Source: Microbacteriaceae bacterium (lineage in GTDB: Bacteria; Actinomycetota; Actinomycetes; Actinomycetales; Microbacteriaceae). From it: a stretch of 8,606 nucleotides of DNA. Position 1 is the stretch's first letter, and the number at the start of each line of letters is the position of its first letter. Made by a program: the position numbers and the translations under genes. A model generated the notes under the pieces. It saw only the letters and a program-made list of their open reading frames with translations. It did no database searches and was not told the origin of the DNA. Positions 1 through 5,490 of the stretch are shown in pieces. The stretch spans positions 1-8,606 of the forward strand of contig JAAZFP010000052.1 in NCBI GenBank assembly GCA_012511645.1, written 5' to 3'.

Positions 1-16
1 ACTCAGAGTGATCCAC
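1..16 (-). CDS. 5' end of a divergent leftward gene, cut by the window edge
   Basis: Read on the minus strand, an AGGAGG SD (positions 28-23) lies 6 nt before a GTG at 16-14, followed by codons for D-H-S-E before the window ends. Five codons are too few to name a product. The perfect SD and its position facing away from the TetR gene are the only support. Genes divergent from a TetR regulator are often its target, so this unseen gene is the first candidate for what the neighbouring repressor controls. Unlike most starts in this window it appears to be SD-led, and I saw no convincing -10 just before the GTG. Confidence 0.5.
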
Positions 17-147
17 GACGCACCTCCTGATTGCAAACAACACGGGTCAATTTCAACGAATATCAACACAAATCTTGCCACTCACGGTAATCTCAAATAA
101 GAATTTTGTAAAACTGGCTTCACTTTCGAGGAAGCTGCGCGAGCAGG
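17..147. promoter_or_regulatory. Divergent intergenic region, probable TetR-regulated control region
   Basis: This is the most AT-rich stretch of the window and separates two divergent starts (GTG at 16 on minus, ATG at 161 on plus), so it should hold both promoters. I see no clean long palindrome that could be named as an operator. Weak symmetric elements are TTC-AAC-GAA (52-60), TTTT-GT-AAAA (104-113) and GCTTC/GAAGC (117-121 and 131-135). A partially matched pair, 44-53 with 70-79, is centred near 61. A weak rightward promoter could be TTGCCA (75-80) with AAGAAT (99-104), but the hexamer at 148-153 is a better -10 for the TetR gene. Confidence 0.4.
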
Positions 148-160
148 TAGGGTGACAACG
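148..160 (+). promoter_or_regulatory. Candidate leaderless -10 for the TetR gene
   Basis: TAGGGT at 148-153 fits the actinobacterial TANNNT -10 consensus. It is followed by 7 nt and then ATG at 161, so transcription would begin at or next to the start codon. The same bases also resemble a weak SD (AGGTAGG, 145-151), so a leadered start cannot be excluded. The position -35 region (TTCGAG, 125-130) matches poorly. Confidence 0.4.
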
Positions 161-847
161 ATGTCACGACGAAAGGGGCCTCCGGTGAGCGAGGAGACAC
201 ATGAAATGACTGAAGAAAGCGGTCAGTTCAGCCCGCCGACCCCAAAGGGGCGCAGCACCCGCGAACGCATCAAGCAGGCCGCGACCGAGCTGTTTGCCGA
301 GCGAGGCTATGCCAATGTGCGCATCACGGACATCACCACCGCGGCAGATCTCTCGCCCGGGGCGTTCTATCGTTACTTCGACGACCGGCGCGAGCTCATG
401 CTCGAACTCATTCGCGAGGTGCTCGCCGAGGCCTATGAGTTTGCCCGCAGCCCCATGGATGAGCAGTCGCTCATCACCTCGGTGCTGGTCACCACGCGCC
501 GCTACTTCGAGTTCTACGAGCAGCACCGCGCGCTGTTCGGGCTCATGCTCGAGCTCACCCAAACCGATGCTGAGGTTGCCGAGGTCTGGTTCGAGACCCA
601 GCGCAGCTTCTATGTGCGCATCAGCCGTTCGCTGCAGCGCGGCGCGCAGCGGGGCCTGGTGCGCGACGATCTCGACACCGAGGTGGCTGCGCAGCTGCTC
701 GGCAGCATGTCTGAGTTCTACGCCTACCAGCGTTTCGTGCTCGGCAGCGAGGCGCTGCTGAAGTTCTCGGTCGACGAGGCTGCTCGCTCACTTGCTGAGG
801 TCTGGGTCAACGGGGTCGGCGCGCACGACGCGAAGGCTGACGCCTGA
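161..847 (+). CDS. TetR/AcrR-family transcriptional regulator
   Basis: This is a one-component DNA-binding repressor of 228 residues, a normal length for the family. Residues about 31-78 form the TetR N-terminal helix-turn-helix domain: an STRERI helix, AATELFAERGY, ITDITTAADLSPGAFYRYF, then DDRRELM. The C-terminal part is a helical ligand-binding and dimerisation domain of unrecognised specificity. ATG 161 is chosen because of the -10/SD signal just before it. Other possible starts are GTG 152, GTG 185 and ATG 206 (with GAGGAG upstream); all lie in a disordered, Ser/Glu/Pro-rich tail before the HTH and leave the domain intact. The gene diverges from the gene at the left edge, its likely target, and converges with the DUF1345 gene. 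The fold assignment is firm; target and ligand are unknown. Confidence 0.93.
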   Translation: MSRRKGPPVSEETHEMTEESGQFSPPTPKGRSTRERIKQAATELFAERGYANVRITDITTAADLSPGAFYRYFDDRRELMLELIREVLAEAYEFARSPMDEQSLITSVLVTTRRYFEFYEQHRALFGLMLELTQTDAEVAEVWFETQRSFYVRISRSLQRGAQRGLVRDDLDTEVAAQLLGSMSEFYAYQRFVLGSEALLKFSVDEAARSLAEVWVNGVGAHDAKADA

Positions 848-848
848 C

Positions 849-897
849 TCACTCGACCTCGTCCCGTCATTGATGCTCGGTGGGTGCAGTTGAGTGA
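849..897. terminator. Inverted repeat between convergent stop codons, possible two-way terminator
   Basis: TCACTCGAC (849-857) and GTTGAGTGA (889-897) are reverse complements except for one position, which is a G-U pair in the rightward RNA and an A-C mismatch in the leftward RNA. The repeat starts 2 bp after the TetR stop and ends right against the DUF1345 stop at 898-900, so it spans the whole convergent gap. The loop is long (31 nt) and no T-run follows on either strand, so this is not a classical intrinsic terminator. It is a candidate only. Confidence 0.3.
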
Positions 898-1605
898 CTA
901 CAGTCCCGCAAACCCGCCTGAGATGGTATTCATGGTGAGCACAATGATGAGCGCGTTGAAGAAGAAACTAAACGTCGTGTGCCACACCACCGTCCATCGC
1001 ATGCGAGTGGTTGCGACGGACACGTCTGAGGGTGCGAACGAGGTGCCGTTCGTAAAGGCGAAGTAGACGAAGTCGAGGAGCCGCGGCTGCTCAGTGCCGG
1101 GAAAGCGCAGCGGCCGTTCAGCTTCGCTGCGATGGTAGTGAGAGTAATAGATGCGTGAATACCCCCAGTGAAACATCGCCCATGAGGCAAGCATCGCCCA
1201 CACCGCGAACAGTTCGAATATTTGCTTCGTTTCATCGAGCTCTTCGTTGCGAATCAGAATGAGGTCGGCTGCAGCCGCCAGCCCCACGATGCTGGAACCG
1301 AACGTCACGGCGAGCGAAAAAATGCGCATTGGCGCGATGCTCGAGATTCGGCGCATCATGATGGGGTCGCCCGCGCGCATCCGCAGATCAACGTTGAGCC
1401 ACAGCACGGTGCCGGCGAGGTAGACCGTCGCAAGCAAGCACCACACCCCGAGCCAATAGGTCGCGACTTCGATTTCATCGTCACCGAGCAAATAGAAGAT
1501 GCCGAGCGAAAGCACGGCCAACTGCATGATCATGCCGATCACCTCGGCAATGATCACGAGGGCAGTACCGCGACGGTGCGTGCGCTGCTCACTGCGTTGG
1601 GTCAT
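898..1605 (-). CDS. DUF1345 family integral membrane protein
   Basis: The protein has 235 residues and about five hydrophobic segments (roughly 15-41, 50-71, 92-115, 128-150 and 204-227), so it should reside in the cytoplasmic membrane. The C-terminal half carries what I recognise as the DUF1345 pattern: HWGYSRIYYSHYH (146-158), PLRFPG (165-170), LDFVYFAFTNGTSFAPSDVSV (in 177-197) and VWHTTFSFFFN (207-217). The conserved His, Tyr, Asp and Asn residues near the membrane edges suggest a binding or transport site, but I know of no established function. It lies 41 nt behind trpS on the same strand. No SD precedes the ATG; a TACACT hexamer 7 nt upstream suggests its own leaderless promoter in addition to any read-through from exoA-trpS. 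Confidence 0.85.
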   Translation of the reverse strand: MTQRSEQRTHRRGTALVIIAEVIGMIMQLAVLSLGIFYLLGDDEIEVATYWLGVWCLLATVYLAGTVLWLNVDLRMRAGDPIMMRRISSIAPMRIFSLAVTFGSSIVGLAAAADLILIRNEELDETKQIFELFAVWAMLASWAMFHWGYSRIYYSHYHRSEAERPLRFPGTEQPRLLDFVYFAFTNGTSFAPSDVSVATTRMRWTVVWHTTFSFFFNALIIVLTMNTISGGFAGL

Positions 1606-1618
1606 GTGAGCAAGTGTA
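1606..1618 (-). promoter_or_regulatory. Candidate leaderless -10 for the DUF1345 gene
   Basis: On the minus strand TACACT (1618-1613) is followed by 7 nt and ATG (1605-1603). It fits TANNNT, and no SD lies in those 7 nt or the bases just before. The -35 position is GC-rich and unconvincing, as is common in actinobacterial promoters. Confidence 0.5.
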
Positions 1619-1646
1619 GAGCCAGCGGAGCTAGGCGCGGAGCGAT

Positions 1647-2660
1647 TTAGCGGCGCAGCAGGCCCATCGCGTCATACACACGCCCGAGCGTTGCTGACGC
1701 GACCTCGTTTGCGCGATCCGCAGCGCCCGCTAGCAGGCGGTCGAGTTCGGCGGGGTCGCTGAGCAACTCGTTCGTGCGGTCACGCACCGGGGTGAGCGTC
1801 TCATCGACGACCTCAGCGAGGCCCTTCTTCAGGTCGCCGTAGCCCTTGCCCTCATATTCTTGTTCGATCGACTCGACCATGCGGCCGCTCAGCACCGAAT
1901 AGATCGTGAGCAGATTCGACACCCCGGGCTTCGCTTCGCGGTCAAAGCGCACCACACCGTCGGCGTCTGTCACCGCGCGCATGATCTTCTTACGGGTGAC
2001 CGCGGGGTCGTCGAGCACGTTGATGAGGCCGCCGTCGGTCTCGGCAGACTTCGACATTTTGGCGGTCGGGTTCTGCAGGTCGTAGATCTTTGCGGTGCCG
2101 GTCTGAATTTGCGCCTCGGGCACAGTAAACGTGTCGCCGTAGCGGCTGTTGAAGCGCAGCGCGAGGTCGCGGGTGAGCTCGACGTGCTGGCGCTGATCTT
2201 CGCCCACGGGCACCGAGTCGGCGTTGTAGAGCAGAATGTCGGCGGCCATCAGCATCGGGTAGGTGAAGAGCCCCACCGAGGCCGCGTCAGAGCCCTGCTT
2301 CTGCGATTTGTCTTTGAACTGCGTCATGCGGCTCGCCTCACCGAAACCGGTGAGCGTGTTCAACACCCACGCAAGCTCCGCGTGCGCGGGCACGTGTGAC
2401 TGCACGAACAGGGTCGACTTTGCGGGATCAATGCCGGCTGCGATGTACTGCGCAGCGGTCACACGCGTGTTCTCTGCGAGCACCTTCGGATCCTGCGGCA
2501 CCGTGATCGCGTGCAGATTGACGACGCAGAAGAACGAGTCGAAGCTGTCTTGCATCGTCACCCACTGGGTGAGCGCGCCGATGTAGTTGCCGAGGTGCAG
2601 CGAGCCCGCTGAGGGCTGCATGCCGCTAAAGATGACGGGTTTGGTGTGCGGTGCGTTCAT
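1647..2660 (-). CDS. trpS: Tryptophanyl-tRNA synthetase
   Basis: This class I aminoacyl-tRNA synthetase activates tryptophan with ATP and charges tRNA-Trp in the cytoplasm. The 337-residue length is typical of bacterial TrpRS. The HIGH-type ATP motif is in GSLHLGNYIGA (19-29), the second signature is KMSKS (201-205), and YPMLMAADILLYNADSVPVGEDQRQHVELTRD (from 134) is the characteristic tryptophan/ATP-binding stretch, with D141 in the position of the indole-contacting Asp. Both active-site signatures are intact. ATG 2660 is chosen because family homology begins at once (KPVIFSGMQPSAG). The open frame continues upstream to 2909 but only across exoA, out of frame. It lies 74 nt behind exoA and 41 nt ahead of DUF1345. 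The SD is weak (GAGAA) and there is no -10 at leaderless distance, so transcription from the exoA side is likely. Confidence 0.97.
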   Translation of the reverse strand: MNAPHTKPVIFSGMQPSAGSLHLGNYIGALTQWVTMQDSFDSFFCVVNLHAITVPQDPKVLAENTRVTAAQYIAAGIDPAKSTLFVQSHVPAHAELAWVLNTLTGFGEASRMTQFKDKSQKQGSDAASVGLFTYPMLMAADILLYNADSVPVGEDQRQHVELTRDLALRFNSRYGDTFTVPEAQIQTGTAKIYDLQNPTAKMSKSAETDGGLINVLDDPAVTRKKIMRAVTDADGVVRFDREAKPGVSNLLTIYSVLSGRMVESIEQEYEGKGYGDLKKGLAEVVDETLTPVRDRTNELLSDPAELDRLLAGAADRANEVASATLGRVYDAMGLLRR

Positions 2661-2734
2661 GTGTGCGTGATGTTTCTCGTCTGGGTGCGGTGCGGGTGGC
2701 GCACTGCGCGGAGTGATTCGGGGATGTCTGCCGG

Positions 2735-3592
2735 CTAGGCGCGGTAGTCGACGACGACCGGAGCGTGATCGCTCCAGCGTTCGGCGTAGCTTGCGGCTCG
2801 GTCGATCGTGTAGTTCGTGACTCGCTCGGCCAGTTGCGGGGTGACAACCTGGTAGTCGATGCGCCAACCGGTGTCGTTGTCGAAGGCCTGGCCGCGGTTG
2901 GACCACCATGTGTAGGGGCCGTCAACCTCGCCAGCCCAGCGACGGCCCACGTCGACCCAGCCGTAACCGGTGCCCTCGGTGCCGTCGACGCCGAGAACGT
3001 TCTCGCCCGCGGGCCCAAAAAAGCGGTCAAAGTAGGCGCGCTCCCGAGGCAGGAAGCCCGACTTCTTGACGTTGCCCTTCCAATTCTTAATGTCGAACTC
3101 GCGGTGACCGACGTTCAAGTCACCCACGATCGCCGCGAACTCGCGCTCGGCGGCAAGCTCGGTCATGCGCGGGCCCATCGCGTCAAGAAACGCCCACTTG
3201 GCCTCTTGGCGTGGGGTGTCGACCTCGCCCGAGTGCACATAGGTGCTGACGACGGTGAAGGGCTTGCCACCCAGCTCAAAGTCGGCCTCGATCCAGCGAC
3301 CGCTCGACTGCACGAGCTCTTGCACCTCGGTGCCGCCGAGCCCGGTGCGGTGCGCGAGGGCGGGCACACGGCTCGCAATCGCGACACCCGCGCGACCCTT
3401 GATCACGCAGGGATCGTGCAGAATGTGCCACTCGTCGCCGAGGAGGTCGTGCAGGTGCTCATCTTGCCCGCGCACCTCTTGCATCGCGAGCACATCGATC
3501 TCACGGGCCGCGAGCCAGTCGCCCATTCCCTTTCGGTAGGCGGCACGAATGCCGTTCACATTGACCGACGCGACACGCAAGTGCTCAGACAT
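2735..3592 (-). CDS. xthA: Exodeoxyribonuclease III (AP endonuclease, ExoA/XthA type)
   Basis: This Mg-dependent base-excision-repair enzyme nicks DNA at abasic sites and has 3'-phosphodiesterase and exonuclease activity. The 285 residues form one exonuclease/endonuclease/phosphatase domain. All catalytic positions are visible: N11 in ASVNVNGIR, E39 (LAMQEVR), Y118 (STYVHSG), D158 and N160 (VGDLNVGH), D246 (RIDYQ), and the D275-H276 pair (SDHAPV). W228-W229-S231-N232 belong to the DNA-contacting YTWWSNR stretch. ATG 3592 is preferred over GTG 3613 because the family begins with MRxASVNVNGIR and TAAACT lies 7 nt before it. It is the first gene of the exoA-trpS-DUF1345 run and diverges from glpK. 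The gene could equally be labelled exoA. Confidence 0.95.
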   Translation of the reverse strand: MSEHLRVASVNVNGIRAAYRKGMGDWLAAREIDVLAMQEVRGQDEHLHDLLGDEWHILHDPCVIKGRAGVAIASRVPALAHRTGLGGTEVQELVQSSGRWIEADFELGGKPFTVVSTYVHSGEVDTPRQEAKWAFLDAMGPRMTELAAEREFAAIVGDLNVGHREFDIKNWKGNVKKSGFLPRERAYFDRFFGPAGENVLGVDGTEGTGYGWVDVGRRWAGEVDGPYTWWSNRGQAFDNDTGWRIDYQVVTPQLAERVTNYTIDRAASYAERWSDHAPVVVDYRA

Positions 3593-3605
3593 AGGCACTA
3601 GTTTA
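3593..3605 (-). promoter_or_regulatory. Candidate leaderless -10 for exoA
   Basis: On the minus strand TAAACT (3605-3600) is followed by 7 nt and ATG (3592-3590), with no SD in between. It would start transcription at or beside the ATG. Its -35 position (about 3628-3623) lies beyond that of the glpK promoter, so the two promoters interlock. Confidence 0.5.
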
Positions 3606-3638
3606 GTCGTCACTGCAGACCGGGGTGGTCGGCGCGAC

Positions 3639-3650
3639 TAGGCTCGCACT
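3639..3650 (+). promoter_or_regulatory. Candidate leaderless -10 for glpK
   Basis: TAGGCT (3639-3644) is followed by exactly 6 nt and ATG at 3651, so the A of ATG would be the expected first transcribed base. The preceding bases contain no purine-rich SD. A weak -35 (CAGACC, 3616-3621, 17-nt spacer) keeps the GAC core. Confidence 0.5.
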
Positions 3651-5252
3651 ATGGCAGCGCAGCACGATCATGTGATCTCTTTGGATCAGGGAACCACCAG
3701 CACCCGAGTTATCATCTTTGACCGGCACGCGAAGGTCGTCGCGAGCGCGCAGCGTGAGCACAGGCAGATCTTCGAGCGGCCAGGATGGGTCGGCCATGAC
3801 GCCACTGAGATTTGGAACACGACGAAGACGCTGTTGCGCGAGGCCCTGGCAAAGGCCCGCCTGGGTCGCGAGCGCATCGCCGGCATCGGCATCACGAATC
3901 AGCGCGAAACCGCGGTGGTCTGGGATGCCGCCACCGGGGAACCCATCGCCGATGCGATCGTGTGGCAAGACACCCGCACCCAGCAGCTGATTGATGCGCT
4001 CGCCGCAGAGATCGACCCGGCGACGGGCGAACCGTTCGGCACCGAGCGTCTGCGCCACATCACGGGGCTGCCGCTCGCGAGCTACTTCTCTGCCGGCAAA
4101 GTGCGCTGGTTGCTCGACGAAACCCCGGGCGCTCGCGAGCGGGCCGAGCGGGGAGAGCTGCGCTTTGGCACGATCGACTCGTGGCTGATGTTCAACCTCA
4201 CCGGTGGCGCGCAGGCTGCCGCCCGCGGTGAGGGCGGGCTGCACGTCACTGACGTGACGAATGCGAGCCGCACCCAGCTGTGTGACATCAATTCGCTCAC
4301 CTGGAGCGACGAGGCGCTTGCCGTGTTCGACATTCCGCGCAGCATGCTGCCTGACATCGTGTCATCGTCGCAGGTATTGGGCGAGGTGCGCGGGCTCGGC
4401 GGCGCGCGCGGGCTCGAGGCGCTCGACGGGGTGCCGATCGCCGGGGTGCTCGGCGACCAGCAGGCGGCGACCTTCGGTCAGGCCGCCTTCAGCCCTGGCG
4501 ACGCGAAGCACACCTATGGCACGGGCGGGTTTCTGATCGTCAACACGGGGGAGTCTCCCGTCTATTCGCAGAACGGCCTCTTGACGACGGTGGCCTATCA
4601 GGTCGACGGCGGCGCGCCCGTGTATGCGCTCGAGGGATCGGTGGCGGTCGCTGGGTCGTTGCACCACTGGCTGCGCGACAACCTCGGCATGCTGCGTGAC
4701 TCGACCGAGATCGAGGGGCTCTCGTCGAGTGTGCCCGACACCGGCGGGGCATTCATTGTGCCCGCCTTTTCGGGCCTCTTTGCGCCCCGCTGGCAGCCCG
4801 ACGCGCGCGGCGTGATTGTGGGGCTCACCCGCTTCGTCACGAAGGCTCACCTGGTGCGTGCCGCGAGCGAGGCATGCGCCTATCAGACGGTCGAGGTGAT
4901 CGACGCGGCCGCGGCCGACACGGGTGTCACGCTGCACCAACTGCGGGTTGATGGCGGCGGCTCGGTGAGTGACATGATGATGCAGTTTCAGGCTGACATG
5001 CTCGGCATCGAGGTGGTGCGCCCCGAGAATCTCGAGACCACCGCGCTCGGCGCGGCATTTGCCGCTGGCCTTGCGACCGGCGTCTGGTCATCGCTCGATG
5101 AGGTCGCTGGCCTCGTGCGCGAGGGCCGGCGCTGGGTGCCGCGCATGAGCGACGAGGATCGCGCGCTGCGCCTGCGCCTGTGGAACCGAGCGGTCGAGCG
5201 ATCCCTTGCCTGGGTCGACGATGACACCCGCGCTCTCGTGGGCGATCGCTGA
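3651..5252 (+). CDS. glpK: Glycerol kinase
   Basis: This cytoplasmic FGGY-family kinase converts glycerol and ATP to sn-glycerol 3-phosphate. The N-terminal phosphate loop is LDQGTTSTR (11-19). Glycerol-contacting residues are visible as R85-E86 in NQRET, W105 (VWQDTR), Y145 (ASYFSAGK) and D269 (GDQQAA). YGTGGFL (289-295) and VDGGGS (433-438) are nucleotide-side motifs, and the FGGY signature lies around 387-417. At 533 residues it is longer than the usual 500-510, partly from a Gly/Ala/Arg insertion near 185-197 before HVTDVTNASRT, a motif that normally follows LTGG at once. YGTGGFL has Gly where many family members have Cys. No glpF or glpD is adjacent, so it appears to stand alone. The start is fixed by the leaderless signal and the immediate homology (HVISLDQGTTSTR). 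Confidence 0.97.
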   Translation: MAAQHDHVISLDQGTTSTRVIIFDRHAKVVASAQREHRQIFERPGWVGHDATEIWNTTKTLLREALAKARLGRERIAGIGITNQRETAVVWDAATGEPIADAIVWQDTRTQQLIDALAAEIDPATGEPFGTERLRHITGLPLASYFSAGKVRWLLDETPGARERAERGELRFGTIDSWLMFNLTGGAQAAARGEGGLHVTDVTNASRTQLCDINSLTWSDEALAVFDIPRSMLPDIVSSSQVLGEVRGLGGARGLEALDGVPIAGVLGDQQAATFGQAAFSPGDAKHTYGTGGFLIVNTGESPVYSQNGLLTTVAYQVDGGAPVYALEGSVAVAGSLHHWLRDNLGMLRDSTEIEGLSSSVPDTGGAFIVPAFSGLFAPRWQPDARGVIVGLTRFVTKAHLVRAASEACAYQTVEVIDAAAADTGVTLHQLRVDGGGSVSDMMMQFQADMLGIEVVRPENLETTALGAAFAAGLATGVWSSLDEVAGLVREGRRWVPRMSDEDRALRLRLWNRAVERSLAWVDDDTRALVGDR

Positions 5253-5283
5253 ATCACACCCCCGCATCGGGTCGCGACACCGG

Positions 5284-5292
5284 TGCTATAGT
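5284..5292 (+). promoter_or_regulatory. Extended -10 promoter for the first DHA2 exporter
   Basis: TGC-TATAGT (5284-5292) is an extended -10: TATAGT differs from TATAAT at one base and is preceded by TG one base away. The predicted start of transcription is near 5298-5300. No good -35 is seen, which is usual with an extended -10. It begins 31 bp after the glpK stop, so the transporter is probably transcribed separately from glpK, with a leader of about 190 nt. Confidence 0.6.
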
Positions 5293-5315
5293 CAGAATCG
5301 CCGAAAAGCCCTGAG

Positions 5316-5354
5316 GTGGTTCTGCTGGTTTGCTTGAACATCCGCTGCGCGTGA
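5316..5354 (+). CDS. Possible 12-codon leader peptide (upstream ORF)
   Basis: GTG at 5316 opens a frame coding for 12 residues, VVLLVCLNIRCA, and ends at TGA 5352-5354. It starts about 17 nt after the predicted transcription start. The stop codon forms part of the GUGA loop of the hairpin at 5341-5363, so a ribosome finishing or stalling on this frame would disrupt that hairpin. The SD is weak (GAAAAG, 5303-5308, 7 nt before GTG). Hydrophobic leader peptides that stall under drug control many resistance genes, but no conserved arrest motif is recognised here, and an ORF this short can occur by chance. Confidence 0.25.
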   Translation: MVLLVCLNIRCA

Positions 5355-5464
5355 GCGCTCGGAGGACGTCGTCGTCTACTACATGGCTCGGGTCACCCCT
5401 ATGCCGCGGCAGTCATCAACCACGATCAAGGTCGGGACGGCTGCCCACCCCTACGGGCGAGGCG

Positions 5465-5484
5465 GCTCTTCTGACCGGAGGAGC
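5465..5484 (+). promoter_or_regulatory. SD-sequestering hairpin before the first DHA2 exporter
   Basis: GCTCTTC (5465-5471) can pair over 7 bp, including one G-U, with GAGGAGC (5478-5484), leaving a 6-nt loop. The right arm contains most of the GGAGG SD (5477-5481) serving GTG 5491. If formed, it would block ribosome entry. The pairing is read directly from the sequence; the regulatory effect is inferred. Confidence 0.5.
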
Positions 5485-5490
5485 GCGACT

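Larger units (their letters stand above)
5299..5490 (+). promoter_or_regulatory. Structured 5' leader of the first DHA2 exporter
   Basis: This region of about 190 nt lies between the promoter and the SD-led GTG and holds no clear gene. By hand folding: (a) a hairpin over 5341-5363 with a GCGC stem (5347-5350 with 5355-5358), a GUGA (GNRA) loop and an outer UCCG/CGGA clamp; (b) a 7-bp stem, 5408-5414 with 5439-5445; (c) a 7-bp stem, 5465-5471 with 5478-5484, that covers the SD. CGGAGGA occurs twice (5360-5366 and 5476-5482), so both copies could compete for the pyrimidine arm 5467-5472. I do not recognise a known riboswitch class. Regulation at this leader is inference from structure. Confidence 0.45.

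Noticed and set aside
1222..1650. Plus-strand open frame opposite DUF1345
   Set aside because: It is antisense to a gene with clear membrane segments and family motifs, and has no promoter or SD of its own that I can see.
2661..2734. T-box or other riboswitch before trpS
   Set aside because: The gap is only 74 nt, and I see no T-box sequence or antiterminator; it is too short for the usual architecture.
2661..2909. Upstream extension of the TrpRS reading frame
   Set aside because: The frame stays open but lies across exoA in another frame. Homology to TrpRS begins right after ATG 2660 and the extension has no family resemblance.
3603..4244. Long open frame antisense to the start of glpK (213 codons)
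   Set aside because: It lies opposite a clear glycerol kinase, shows no domain, and is the expected mirror of GC-rich codon usage.
5261..5271. CCCG-CAT-CGGG hairpin after glpK as a terminator
   Set aside because: The stem is only 4 bp with a 3-nt loop and no T-run follows, so it is too weak to call.
5383..5490. ATG 5383 as start of the first exporter
   Set aside because: The nearest SD-like bases (GGAGGA, 5361-5366) are 16 nt away, the added 36 residues have no family resemblance, and GTG 5491 has a strong SD at 9 nt.
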